From contig CANGYJ010000006.1 in NCBI GenBank assembly GCA_947458455.1, positions 310,001-374,000 of the forward strand: 64,000 nucleotides of DNA. The letters are read 5' to 3'. The notes under the pieces were generated by a model, which saw only the letters and a list, made by a program, of their open reading frames with translations, had not been told where the DNA came from and did not search any database. Position 1 is the first letter of the stretch. The number at the start of each line of letters is the position of its first letter. Shown piece by piece: positions 26,276 through 35,268 of the stretch. The translations under genes were made by a program, and so were the position numbers. This stretch comes from Verrucomicrobiaceae bacterium (GTDB taxonomy: Bacteria; Verrucomicrobiota; Verrucomicrobiia; Verrucomicrobiales; Verrucomicrobiaceae).

Positions 26276-27043
26276 TTACTGCCGCTCCCAAAGCGCGGAC
26301 CCAATCGGGAGATCGAGTGCGGGACGGCTGTCGTTCTTGAGATAAGCGGGGGGATAAGCCGCCACCAATCGGAAGCCTAGGCGGGAGCAGATGGCATCTA
26401 GGTCACGACCTTTCATGTGCGGCTCATGCCATTCGACGAGCAGGTAACGGGATGTCTGGAGCCACTCAGGCCAATGCTCAAAGAGCAACTTTTCAGCTCC
26501 CTCAATGTCGGCTTTCACCAGATCAGGAGGGCCACCAAGCTTCTCATGCAAAGAGGCAAGGTCCACGACGGGCACCTGCCTGCTTTTCTCTTTGCTCTTG
26601 AGCTCGAAGACAGAGGATTTGTAGGTCGATTTGGACTCGAAGAAACCCATCGTGCCTGTTTTCACGCCCACCAGCCCTTCGACGACATGAAACTGGCTTC
26701 CGAGGTCGTTTCTGGCAATGGAGTCACGCGTGGAGGCAAGTGCTAGGCGGTTTGCATCGACGAGGCAGGCACGGCGCTCGTCCTTCCAGCCGTGCTGGCG
26801 TGCCCAATCCTCTAGGTAGAGGGAGAAGAGGCCGCAGTTGCATCCCAAATCCACCCAGCGTCTCACCGGGGCGATGTCGCGGAGAAAAGGGGCGTAGCTC
26901 TGCTCCATGAAGATCTCCTGAAGGATGGGGAAATCCCCTCTGTTTCTCAGGCATAAGCGCAGGCCGGAGGCGAGCTTGAAATTGAAATTCGTCCAAGGAA
27001 AAACTTTCCAAGCGATGGAGGTCTTCAAGCGTGCGAGTGACAT
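26276..27043 (-). CDS. FkbM-family SAM methyltransferase
   Basis: 255 residues. SAM-binding segment RWVDLGCNCGLFSLYLEDW (about 63-81), then ACLVDANRLA, and the FkbM mark LVKADIEGAEKLLFEHWPEW (about 187-206). It is the third FkbM-type enzyme in this locus. It lies between the GT10 gene (12 nt downstream) and a GT2 gene (20 nt upstream). Confidence 0.85.
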   Translation of the reverse strand: MSLARLKTSIAWKVFPWTNFNFKLASGLRLCLRNRGDFPILQEIFMEQSYAPFLRDIAPVRRWVDLGCNCGLFSLYLEDWARQHGWKDERRACLVDANRLALASTRDSIARNDLGSQFHVVEGLVGVKTGTMGFFESKSTYKSSVFELKSKEKSRQVPVVDLASLHEKLGGPPDLVKADIEGAEKLLFEHWPEWLQTSRYLLVEWHEPHMKGRDLDAICSRLGFRLVAAYPPAYLKNDSRPALDLPIGSALWERQ

Positions 27044-27063
27044 CGGAAAAGGGGATAGAGGAG

Positions 27064-28275
27064 TTATTCTGCGGCTGATAGGGTTGTCGTGTTTGCCTGC
27101 GCCTCTTGCTCATCGGCCCAGATCACATAGTCGAGCGGGCTTTTGAAAGGCCAGGAACGCGCTGATTTGCGACCAAAAAGTCTTTTAATGGCACCCTCTG
27201 CCCTGTCGATGCCCAGGCGACGTCGCAGGCGCCTCCCGAGGCTAGCACTTCCCATCTTCGCTGCCCCTCCGGCCTTTTTAATCTCGGTGGCCACCTCCTG
27301 GCGCACCGCCTCGGGTTGCTTCGCGAGCTCGTCATTCCACTGCCGGACGTAGTCCGCGGTGTCGATGCCGGTGTCTTTCATGCGCCAGAAGTGGGCATAG
27401 TTGCGCACGAAATAGGTGACCATATCGATGGGAGGAAGCACCTCCTCACCGAGCAGAGAGCGGACGCGGCAGTACTCGTTGAAGGTCTGGTTCACCACGG
27501 AGACGAGCTTCAACGGCACGAAATTGTAGTAGATGGACTCACCACCGCCGTTGTCCTTCGTGAAGGTGTGATAGTTCCCTGTCTTGGCCTCGAAGTTTTT
27601 GCCCGTGCTGAGCTGGTTGTTTCCATGCACGAAGAGAGACTCGTCGAATAAATGCACCGCTTCGGCGCCAGCAAGGATCTGCACGGCAGCGCTGAAGGCG
27701 GGATCTACCCCCAGACAAAGCCTGCCAGCTTTGCCGGCCATGATGCGCTCCACCAACTCACGACGGATGCAGCCATAATTGGGCGAAGGTCGGTAGCCAC
27801 TACGGCAGAGACCGGCGACAAAAAGCTCGATCAGTTCACGAGAATCATGCCGGATGACCTCGCCGGTGGTCTTCGATTTCGCTATTCTTGGCGGCGTTTC
27901 GTTATCGATGATGCAGTCGATGCGCCAGCCGAGGAAATCCGGATTATGAGCCTGGATCACCGCACGGGCCTTTTCCAAGGCTCGCTGGCGTAGGAGAGTC
28001 TTATCCTCCTGAACGAGGATGTAACTGCCGCGGGCATGGGGGATACCGTGCTGCCAGTTATCCACCATGCTGAAACCGCCGGTTTTCAGGCGGCGCAGAC
28101 GCGGATCGTCAAACTTTTCAAAAGCGTCCTTCGTCTCATCGGTGTCGTCATTGTCCACGAGGATCAGCTCCCAATCCGTAAAGGTCTGTCGCAGCAGCGC
28201 CTGGATGGACTCCTCAATGATGTGCCCGCGATTCTTCGTCGGGATGATGATGCTGAAAAAAGGGCCTTGGCTCAT
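27064..28275 (-). CDS. Glycosyltransferase family 2
   Basis: 403 residues. The GT-A start FFSIIIPTKNRGHIIEESI (about 6-24) and the ELILVDNDDTDETKDAF block are typical GT2; the metal-binding acidic region is around QEDKTLL (about 92). The C-terminal extension of about 150 residues is charged and helical and is not recognised. Its start overlaps the stop of the upstream methyltransferase gene by 4 nt. Confidence 0.85.
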   Translation of the reverse strand: MSQGPFFSIIIPTKNRGHIIEESIQALLRQTFTDWELILVDNDDTDETKDAFEKFDDPRLRRLKTGGFSMVDNWQHGIPHARGSYILVQEDKTLLRQRALEKARAVIQAHNPDFLGWRIDCIIDNETPPRIAKSKTTGEVIRHDSRELIELFVAGLCRSGYRPSPNYGCIRRELVERIMAGKAGRLCLGVDPAFSAAVQILAGAEAVHLFDESLFVHGNNQLSTGKNFEAKTGNYHTFTKDNGGGESIYYNFVPLKLVSVVNQTFNEYCRVRSLLGEEVLPPIDMVTYFVRNYAHFWRMKDTGIDTADYVRQWNDELAKQPEAVRQEVATEIKKAGGAAKMGSASLGRRLRRRLGIDRAEGAIKRLFGRKSARSWPFKSPLDYVIWADEQEAQANTTTLSAAE

Positions 28276-29465
28276 GTGGTGGGAAGGGCCTTAGCGTTCA
28301 TCAGCGCATCCAGCATCTGCGGGCGGAGGCCCATCTGCATGCATTGCTCGAAAATCTCGTCCATGTAGCTTGGGTTCATCACCACGATGGCCGGGCTGTC
28401 TCCAGCGCGGGAAGCGATCTCCTGCGGTGCAATGACCTCGTGCCCACTGCCCGCCACATAACTGCCGTGCCTGCGAGCATTAATGTCCGTGGCGAAATCG
28501 ATCAAAACGGCATCCGGGTCCACATTCGTGATATAGTTCACCCCCTTTGTGGCAGCACCCCAGACGATGATTTTTCGGCCAGATGCTTTGAGATTCCTCA
28601 TTTCCCCTCGGATGGCTTCGATGCTCTCTTTTTCGCGCCGGGCGAATTCGGTGAGATCCGCCCCTATGTGTGCGACGGCTGCCTCCTCCGTGCGAGAGAC
28701 GCGAGATCCCAGCTTGGCCCCCATCCAGAGGTATTGACCTTCGAGACCACGCCCCTGGCAGACGATCTCAAAACCTGCCGCACCGAGGAGATGCGAAAGA
28801 GATTCCTCGGTGAAGTAGCAATGGTTCTCGTAACAGAGGTCCCAGAAAGCCCCGGCGGCCAGCATGCCACGAAAATCACGCACTTCGATGAAGAGCTGGC
28901 AGCCAGGATTGCTCTCCGCGAGAGCAGCCACCTGTCGAACAAAGGCCAGTGGATCGGTCATCTGATCCATCACGTGACGGCAGATCACGAGGGCCGCTCC
29001 AGAGGGCACCTTTTCAGACTTAAAGTAGTCTGGAATCAGATGAAGCCGCCCCTCCTGCCTTTCAGCCGGACAGCTCGGATCCATACCGAGTCCGCGCAAT
29101 GATGGTGCCGCCGCCAGCAGCATCTCAAGGAACTCCCCTTTGCCGCAGCCAGCCTCGATCACGAGGGAATCCGCAGGCAAGGTAAACTCACGCAGGAGGA
29201 AGCTAGCAAGCTCACGGCAGTAGACTTCACTGGCCGCAGAGGGCACGGTGCTGTCGTAAGTGGCGTCATACTCCACCAAGGACGGGTCGAATGTCGCGTT
29301 GAAGATCAGACCTGAATCTGGGCAGACTCGCAGTTCGAGCTTTCCCCACGGGATTGAGCGAGCCGCTTGGCCGCTATCATGGAGGCGGTTGTGCATGGCC
29401 ACCACGCGGTCACGGGTGAGCAAGCTCTCTTGGACATGTTTTCCGGTGACAGGGCTGGCTTGCAT
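28272..29465 (-). CDS. Class I SAM methyltransferase with C-terminal C-methyltransferase-like domain
   Basis: 397 residues. The SAM site is LVIEAGCGKGEFLEMLL (about 100-116). A CRHVMDQMTDPLAFVRQVA segment and a YENHCYFTEESLSHLL block follow, then a separate C-terminal domain with IIVWGAATKGVNYITNV (about 300-316) and a hypothetical NDP-sugar pocket. This two-domain layout is that of sugar C-methyltransferases (TylCIII group), but the N-terminal zinc-ribbon of the group (seen in the 32029-33258 gene) is absent. It could act on a sugar nucleotide or a linked sugar. Confidence 0.75.
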   Translation of the reverse strand: MQASPVTGKHVQESLLTRDRVVAMHNRLHDSGQAARSIPWGKLELRVCPDSGLIFNATFDPSLVEYDATYDSTVPSAASEVYCRELASFLLREFTLPADSLVIEAGCGKGEFLEMLLAAAPSLRGLGMDPSCPAERQEGRLHLIPDYFKSEKVPSGAALVICRHVMDQMTDPLAFVRQVAALAESNPGCQLFIEVRDFRGMLAAGAFWDLCYENHCYFTEESLSHLLGAAGFEIVCQGRGLEGQYLWMGAKLGSRVSRTEEAAVAHIGADLTEFARREKESIEAIRGEMRNLKASGRKIIVWGAATKGVNYITNVDPDAVLIDFATDINARRHGSYVAGSGHEVIAPQEIASRAGDSPAIVVMNPSYMDEIFEQCMQMGLRPQMLDALMNAKALPTT

Positions 29466-29474
29466 GGGAAAGGA

Positions 29475-30254
29475 TCAGCGGACGCGAAGAAGATAGCCGT
29501 CCGGGAAATAGGTGACCGGGCGGGCCACCACGCCTTCGTTGAAGAGGAAGGGCGGATACTGGATGACGAAATCCGGATTCTCAGCGGCGAACTCCTTCGC
29601 TGCCGTGATGGGATTGTTCCAAGACCAGTCTGGCTGGGTGCGAGGACCTCCGCAGACCTCTTCCATGATTCCATCACACGAGACGATGTAGGAGCCGACC
29701 GGCACCAGATCGTGGTAAGCACGCATTTCACCCAGCACATGATCCCGGGAATGATTCGAATCGAGGATCAAAAGAACCTTCTCACCAGGCTTCACGAGCG
29801 ATTTGACCTTTGCCACGGTCTCCGGGGCGATGGAACTACCTTCCACCAAGGTGATGTGGGGGAACATCTCATGCTCCTCGAGAGCCTTCCGGTTGTGTGG
29901 GCGAATTTCCACGTCCACACCGATGACGCGGCCGCGCCCCATCGCCTGCAGCAGCGAGGCGTGAAACACCAATGAACCGCCGTGGGCGATGCCGCACTCC
30001 AAAACGACATCTGGCTTGGTCATGTAAATGAGCTCCTGCAGGCGAACGACGTCCTCAGGGAGCTGAATAATCGGGCGACCCATCCAGGTGAATGAATGTA
30101 CATGCTTCACATCCCAGCCGCAGCGCATCCAGGCATGAGAGGCCATTTCAAAGGCGCGGGGATGGCCCATCGGGAGCGACTCAGTCACTCCATCATGGGT
30201 CCAACTCACCATGCCGTGCTCGATATCGATGGTCAGATTAGTCAGCGGTGTCAT
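29475..30254 (-). CDS. CmcI-family methyltransferase/hydroxylase-like protein
   Basis: 259 residues. It matches the CmcI pattern: VVLECGIAHGGSLVFHAS (SAM site, about 85-102), VIGVDVEIRPHNRKAL, VLLILDSNHSRDHVLGEM with a metal-type Asp/His, and SYIVSCDGIMEEV. Family members annotated as cephalosporin hydroxylases are in practice SAM-dependent O-methyltransferases frequently found in polysaccharide clusters. It overlaps the upstream DegT aminotransferase gene by 4 nt. Confidence 0.82.
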   Translation of the reverse strand: MTPLTNLTIDIEHGMVSWTHDGVTESLPMGHPRAFEMASHAWMRCGWDVKHVHSFTWMGRPIIQLPEDVVRLQELIYMTKPDVVLECGIAHGGSLVFHASLLQAMGRGRVIGVDVEIRPHNRKALEEHEMFPHITLVEGSSIAPETVAKVKSLVKPGEKVLLILDSNHSRDHVLGEMRAYHDLVPVGSYIVSCDGIMEEVCGGPRTQPDWSWNNPITAAKEFAAENPDFVIQYPPFLFNEGVVARPVTYFPDGYLLRVR

Positions 30255-31390
30255 TTGAGGGAGGGAAGACGGAAAAAGGATCGGATGGAGGCAGCCACGG
30301 TATGGATGACTTCTTCCGTCATGTAGGACCAGAGAGGCAGGGTAAGGATTTCATCGCCCACGCGATCCGTCACAGGCAGATCATTGGCACCGCGGCAGTC
30401 TTTCAACCAGGTGAACCGATTGCCGGGCATCCAGTGGATGCCTGTGTCCACGCCTTTTTCCTTCATGTGAGCCTGCAAAAGCGGGCGATTGCCACCCGGC
30501 ACACGCAGGCAGTAATGGAAGATGCTAGCTCCGTCGAAACGATCCGCCGGTGTCACCACGCCGGGCACATTTTTGAGGAGCTCGTTATACAGGCGGCAGT
30601 ATTTGCGGCGGTTGGACGTGAACTCACCCAAGCTAGCAAGCTGGGAAAGGCCGATTGCGGCATGCAGATTGGCCAGATGATAGCGGAAGCCCTGCTTGAA
30701 TACATCGAACTGATATGCACGGCTGTTTCCGTAGAGGCGCTCGTTGGGTTGGGTCATGCCCAACAAACGCGCTGGGTAGAGCTGCTCAGCTTCCTCGGCG
30801 TTTGGAACGACCACCGCTCCGCCGTCGATGCAGGTGAGCGTTTTGATCGCATCAAAACTAAAACAGGCCATGTCCCCATAGCTTCCGATGGGGCGACCAT
30901 CCACGCGGGTGCCGGTGGCATGGGCGGCATCCTCAATGACACGCAAACCGTGCTTGCCGGCGATGTCGAGGATCTGGTGGACCCGTGCGGCGGTGCCCGT
31001 GTAGTGCAGCACGATGATGGCCTTCGTTTTTGGACTGATGAGCGGCTCCACCAACTCAGGATTGATGGAGAGATCATCCTCGTTGATGTCCACAAACACT
31101 GGCCGTGCTCCGCACATGCCGATCGCTTGAAAATCGCCGATGTTGTTGAGGGCGGGTGTGATGACCTCATCCCCAGGCCCCACGCCTGCGTTCAGCAGCG
31201 CCAGATGAAGAGCCGAGGTGCAGGTATTGACCGCTACCAATCGGCGCTCCGGTGGCAGTTCAAAGGCCACCGCCAGCTTTTCCTCAAAATCCCTCACGTA
31301 GCTGCCCATGCCGAGCCAGCCGAGGTGCAACGCGTCAACAGCCGCTTTCATGGTGTCGGCGTCAATGTGAGGTTTGAAAACGGGAATCAT
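30251..31390 (-). CDS. DegT/DnrJ/EryC1/StrS sugar aminotransferase
   Basis: 379 residues. The PLP-binding Lys is K183 in ACFSFDAIKTLTCIDGG, preceded by the VIEDAAHATG Asp that contacts the pyridine nitrogen. The length and the start MIPVFKPHI are normal for the family, which transaminates keto sugars of nucleotide sugars. A keto substrate could come from either the CDP or the GDP branch in this locus. Unlike its neighbour at 37966-39240, it retains the catalytic Lys and should be a true aminotransferase. Confidence 0.9.
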   Translation of the reverse strand: MIPVFKPHIDADTMKAAVDALHLGWLGMGSYVRDFEEKLAVAFELPPERRLVAVNTCTSALHLALLNAGVGPGDEVITPALNNIGDFQAIGMCGARPVFVDINEDDLSINPELVEPLISPKTKAIIVLHYTGTAARVHQILDIAGKHGLRVIEDAAHATGTRVDGRPIGSYGDMACFSFDAIKTLTCIDGGAVVVPNAEEAEQLYPARLLGMTQPNERLYGNSRAYQFDVFKQGFRYHLANLHAAIGLSQLASLGEFTSNRRKYCRLYNELLKNVPGVVTPADRFDGASIFHYCLRVPGGNRPLLQAHMKEKGVDTGIHWMPGNRFTWLKDCRGANDLPVTDRVGDEILTLPLWSYMTEEVIHTVAASIRSFFRLPSLK

Positions 31391-31489
31391 TGGAGGACGA
31401 GGGCAGTCGGAAAAACCTGGAAAACGCCCCCGGCTTGGTCAGGAGCGACGGAAAGGCGGCCTCCCTATGACGCGAGGAACAGGCGGACA

Positions 31490-32032
31490 TCAAGCCCCGG
31501 AAGGAACAAAATGAGGGTAGCTGGCATCCCGTTCATTGAGCCTCGCCTCCGATGCCAACGGCCACTGGATCGAAAATCTGGGATCATCCCATCGTGCGCC
31601 ACGGAGAGACTCCGCGTGGTAGGGTGTCGTAATGGAATAAAACACCTCCGTGGCATCCTCCAGCGTCTGAAAGCCGTGGGCGCAGCCTTCTGGGATAAAA
31701 AACCCGACCCCATTCTCCTCGGTGAGCTCGATGCCTTCCCATTTTCCAAAGGTGGGAGACCCAGGACGCAGATCGAGCGCCACATCAAAGAGCGAACCAC
31801 GCGTACAACGCACCAGCTTGGCCTCCTGATACGGCGCCTCCTGATAGTGCATGCCGCGCAGGGTGCCACGGTGTTTGTTGAATGAGGCATTGCACTGCGA
31901 AAAGCGAGTCGGAAGGCCGTGGGCAGCAAATTCCTCCTCACACCAAGTGCGTGCAAACCACCCGCGATCATCCTCATGACGCTCAGGCTGGATGATCCAG
32001 ACCCCGGAGATGCTGGTGGATATAAACTTCAT
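31490..32032 (-). CDS. RmlC/RfbC-like nucleotide-sugar 3,5-epimerase
   Basis: 180 residues from ATG 32032, which overlaps the upstream stop by 4 nt; the frame runs further upstream only through that gene. Cupin marks are QPERHEDDRGWFARTW, FNKHRGTLRGMHYQ with the catalytic His, and FIPEGCAHGFQTLED with a further His and Tyr nearby. RmlC family enzymes epimerise C3 and/or C5 of 4-keto-6-deoxy sugars. In company of rfbF, rfbG and a C-methyltransferase, the CDP-4-keto-6-deoxyglucose branch is the likely substrate rather than dTDP-sugar. Confidence 0.88.
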   Translation of the reverse strand: MKFISTSISGVWIIQPERHEDDRGWFARTWCEEEFAAHGLPTRFSQCNASFNKHRGTLRGMHYQEAPYQEAKLVRCTRGSLFDVALDLRPGSPTFGKWEGIELTEENGVGFFIPEGCAHGFQTLEDATEVFYSITTPYHAESLRGARWDDPRFSIQWPLASEARLNERDASYPHFVPSGA

Positions 32033-33258
32033 GCCACCGTCAGCTTGGGCAGTGGGATGACGAAACGGCCCCCCTTGGCCCGGAAGTCCTGTTGCTGGGC
32101 CATCACCTCCTCGGCGAAATTCCATACCAGCAGCACCGCATAGTCAGGCGCACGAGCGGCAAGCTCATCGGCAGGCACCACGGGAATGTGTAGCCCTGGA
32201 CTCAGGCGGCCTTGCTTGTAGGTGCTGCGATCCGCGATGAACTCGAGAGATCCGGCCGCTTCACCGATGTAATTGAGAAGCGTGCTACCCTTCGCGGAGG
32301 CTCCATAGGCCGCGACACGTTTTCCGGCCGCTTTTTGCTCCGCGAGGAAGGTGATCATATCCGCCTTCACCTTCGCCGCCTGCTCGCTGAAGCGTTCATA
32401 GTAGGCTGCACCGGTCACACCGAGCCGGGCTTCGGCATCGAGCGTCTCCGTCACTGTCGCACGAATCGGCTCAGCTCCCTTTTTGCAGGCGTAAAGCCTC
32501 AATGAGCCGCCATGAATCGGCAGACGCTCCACATGGAAGACATCCATGCCATGCCGGGCAAAGAGCGAAACAAGCGGCGTGAGCGTGAAGAAATAAACGT
32601 GTTCGTGGTAGATCGTATCAAACTCCACCTTCGCGATCATCTCCACGCCGTAGGGGAACTCGAACACCACCCAGCCGTCCGGCTTGAGCAGTTCCGCCAC
32701 GCCGGCGACGAAGTCGTTCGTATCTGGAGCATGCGCGAAGACGTTGTTGCCCAGGATGAGATCAGCCCGCCCTTTTTGGTCTCGCAGCGCGGAAGCCGTC
32801 TTCTGACCAAAAAACTCGCAGTGGGTCTCCACGCCGTTTTTTTGTGCCACTTCAGCGATATTGGCAGCAGGCTCGAATCCGAGGCAGGGCACGCCGGCAT
32901 CGACGAAGTTCTTCAGCAGGTAACCATCATTGCTGGCGATCTCGATGACAAAGCTGTCCTTACCGAGCTTCTTTTCCGCGATGTGTTTTTGCACAGCGGC
33001 TTTTGCATGCCGCAGCATGGCATCGGAGAAGGAGGAGAAGTAAATGTAGTCGCTGAATAGATCGACCGGCGGCACGGTATCCGTGATCTGCATCAGCCAG
33101 CAATCGGAGCAGACAAACACCGCGAGGGGGAAACGTGGCTCCGGCTTGCCGATGTCTTCGGGACGCAGCAGATTGTTCGCCAGTGGCTGGAGGCCGAGGT
33201 CGATGACGGGCAGGGAGTGGGTGGAGCCACAGGAGCGGCAGCAATGAGCTTCGGGCAT
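32029..33258 (-). CDS. Sugar-nucleotide C-methyltransferase (TylCIII-like, three domains)
   Basis: 409 residues from ATG 33258; a GTG at 33279 would start inside the rfbG stop region. The N-terminal zinc ribbon CRSCGSTHSLPVIDLGLQPLANNLL (C-x2-C, second Cys pair FVCSDC) is followed by a SAM domain (VIEIASNDGYLLKNF) and the C-terminal domain with VAAYGASAKGSTLLNYIG. This is the full architecture of NDP-4-keto-sugar C3-methyltransferases that make branched sugars. It overlaps the epimerase gene by 4 nt and follows rfbG by 8 nt, so a 3-C-methyl CDP-6-deoxyhexose is predicted. Confidence 0.88.
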   Translation of the reverse strand: MPEAHCCRSCGSTHSLPVIDLGLQPLANNLLRPEDIGKPEPRFPLAVFVCSDCWLMQITDTVPPVDLFSDYIYFSSFSDAMLRHAKAAVQKHIAEKKLGKDSFVIEIASNDGYLLKNFVDAGVPCLGFEPAANIAEVAQKNGVETHCEFFGQKTASALRDQKGRADLILGNNVFAHAPDTNDFVAGVAELLKPDGWVVFEFPYGVEMIAKVEFDTIYHEHVYFFTLTPLVSLFARHGMDVFHVERLPIHGGSLRLYACKKGAEPIRATVTETLDAEARLGVTGAAYYERFSEQAAKVKADMITFLAEQKAAGKRVAAYGASAKGSTLLNYIGEAAGSLEFIADRSTYKQGRLSPGLHIPVVPADELAARAPDYAVLLVWNFAEEVMAQQQDFRAKGGRFVIPLPKLTVA

Positions 33259-33266
33259 GGTTTGAG

Positions 33267-34361
33267 TTAGTTGGTCCACGGCAGCCCGGCGGCACGGGCC
33301 TCTGAGGCATATTCCATGATCTGATGGCGGGTGAAAGCCAGCATGTCAGCGTCTTTTTGCGTGTGGCAGAGGCGATACCACTCGGCCGTGGCCTGCGTGG
33401 CCTTTTGGAAATCCCACACGGGATGCCAGCCGAGCAATTTCGTGGCCTTTTGATGGCTCAAGGTCAACCGCGTGGCCTCAGGGACAGCATTCGGATCAGG
33501 TCGCGCCTCCCACAGGCCAGGCCAGGCTTCAAAGAAGGCCTTCACGACCTCACCCACGCTGCGCTCGGATTCGGGATCAGGGCCAAAATTCAGATTCAGC
33601 AGTTCTGTTGAGGCCGGTTCAGCAAACAAGAGCTGTCCCACATTCAGATAACCGCTCAAACATTCCAAAACATGCTGCCAAGGCCGCGTCGCCGCTGGAT
33701 TCCGTAGGATCACTGGCTCGCCCGCCACCTGGGCACGCACACAATCCGGCAGGATGCGATCCGCCGCATAGTCACCGCCGCCGATGACATTCCCCGCCCG
33801 CACAGAGGCAAGGCGTCCCCTGCCCTGTTCACGCGAAAAGAATGAGGCATGCCACGCCGCCACCACCATTTCAGTGGCTGCTTTGCTCATCGAATATACA
33901 TCATGCCCGCCGAGCGGATCTTCCTCGGAAAACGGGCGTCCGAGATTTTGGTTGAGGTAGCATTTATCGCTCGTGACGACGATCACCGGCGCGGCGCAGC
34001 CCGTCGCACGCACCGTCTCCAGCAGCACGGCCGTGCCCCAAGCGTTCACGGAGAAGGTCTCCAGAGGCTCCACATAAGAAAGACGCACAAGCGGCTGGGC
34101 CGCGAGATGCATGATGAGGTCCGGTTTCGAGGTCTGGATGGCTTCGCGGAGCTTTTCTCGGTCCCGCAGATCGGCGATCCATTCGTGCTCCATGACCTCC
34201 CTCGGGATGAAATGCTTCAAATCCTCCGCGTGCAACGGAGCGAGGGCATAACCGCTCACTTTTGCTCCGAGTGAATGCAGCCATAGAGTGAGCCACGAGC
34301 CTTTGAAACCGGTATGACCGGTCAGCAGCACGCGTTTGCCTTGATAGATGGAATCAAACAT
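33267..34361 (-). CDS. rfbG: CDP-glucose 4,6-dehydratase
   Basis: 364 residues. Extended-SDR marks are the NAD site LLTGHTGFKGSWLTLWL (12-28), LAAQPLVRLSYVEPLETF, VTSDKCY (catalytic region), and the YSMSKAATE Tyr-x3-Lys pair. The GHTGFKGSWL start and AQPLV block separate CDP-glucose dehydratases from the dTDP and GDP types. It converts CDP-glucose to CDP-4-keto-6-deoxyglucose. rfbF, which makes CDP-glucose, lies one gene upstream. Confidence 0.93.
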   Translation of the reverse strand: MFDSIYQGKRVLLTGHTGFKGSWLTLWLHSLGAKVSGYALAPLHAEDLKHFIPREVMEHEWIADLRDREKLREAIQTSKPDLIMHLAAQPLVRLSYVEPLETFSVNAWGTAVLLETVRATGCAAPVIVVTSDKCYLNQNLGRPFSEEDPLGGHDVYSMSKAATEMVVAAWHASFFSREQGRGRLASVRAGNVIGGGDYAADRILPDCVRAQVAGEPVILRNPAATRPWQHVLECLSGYLNVGQLLFAEPASTELLNLNFGPDPESERSVGEVVKAFFEAWPGLWEARPDPNAVPEATRLTLSHQKATKLLGWHPVWDFQKATQATAEWYRLCHTQKDADMLAFTRHQIMEYASEARAAGLPWTN

Positions 34362-34366
34362 TCTAG

Positions 34367-35158
34367 TTAATTACTCCAGTTGGGAGGGGCAAGACGCACC
34401 TGTCGCCAGCCAAGGCGCATTCTGCGCATCAGCAGCCGGAACGGATTGATGAGAAGCCGTATGGGCGAAATGGGGATGCGGAAATTCGGGCAGGCAGCCG
34501 AGATTGCCCGTGCGGCCATCGGAAGGGCCAGAGGGCTCAAATGAATGCCGTCGGAAAAGTACTCTCTGCGGGTGCGTCCGTCGCGGGCTACGAGCTTGTT
34601 GTAGAGGCTGATGCACGGCACGCCGAGAGGGATGCAGGCGGTCGCGAGCTGATCGTTGAACATACGGGTGACGCGTTTGCGCTCCTCGTAGGTGCCATGG
34701 CAGAGATAGGCCGATTTATTGGTGCCTTCTTGGAGGGTGGGTGGCGGGGGAGCCCAGAGTGCGGTTTGATAGCCGGCCTCCCGCAGCGCAAGCACGGCCT
34801 GCATGTAGTTGCCGACGGTGTTAGCGACGAGTTCCGTCAAGGGGCGAGCGGTCTTCTCGTGCTGCGGCAGCAGATGCATCCGACAGTCGATCTCGCCAAA
34901 CGACAGTAGGATCAGTTTTTCGGGCATGGGAGAAATCGTGTCAAGAACCTCCCATAGACGCGTCCATGAAGAAGTGGAGCTTTCGGGTTTTCTTAAATTA
35001 TGCGCCGTTGCGGCCCCGAGCCGGTAGTTGAAGACGCCCGGCAACTCACAAGCCGCAGGCTCCGGCCAGATCGCCTGGATTTCCCAAGTCCCGGAGAAGA
35101 AACTGGCGTGACTTTCTCCCACACAGTGAATGGTGCGAGGCCTGTCGGTAGATTTCAT
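34367..35158 (-). CDS. SGNH/GDSL-like hydrolase
   Basis: 263 residues. The N-terminus HCVGESHASFF replaces GDSL by GESH, with the Ser as candidate nucleophile; LLSFGEIDCRMHL supplies the block II/III Gly and Asp, and YFSDGIHLSPLALPMA the Asp/His pair. SGNH proteins in glycan loci are usually O-acetylesterases or acetyl-handling enzymes. It sits between rfbF and rfbG on the same strand. The C-terminal 40 residues are basic and hydrophobic, perhaps membrane-contacting. Confidence 0.78.
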   Translation of the reverse strand: MKSTDRPRTIHCVGESHASFFSGTWEIQAIWPEPAACELPGVFNYRLGAATAHNLRKPESSTSSWTRLWEVLDTISPMPEKLILLSFGEIDCRMHLLPQHEKTARPLTELVANTVGNYMQAVLALREAGYQTALWAPPPPTLQEGTNKSAYLCHGTYEERKRVTRMFNDQLATACIPLGVPCISLYNKLVARDGRTRREYFSDGIHLSPLALPMAARAISAACPNFRIPISPIRLLINPFRLLMRRMRLGWRQVRLAPPNWSN

Positions 35159-35268
35159 GCGGCAATTGTTTCAAACGCAGGCTCAAGCATGCGTCAAGCG
35201 TGATGTTCCTGAGTCTAGGTCCGGCATTTTGCCTGAGTTTCAGTTAAAACGACTTCAGTGGCCGAACA

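Noticed and set aside
30248-31885. 545-codon plus-strand open frame
   Set aside because: Antisense to the DegT aminotransferase and epimerase, whose motifs are clear.
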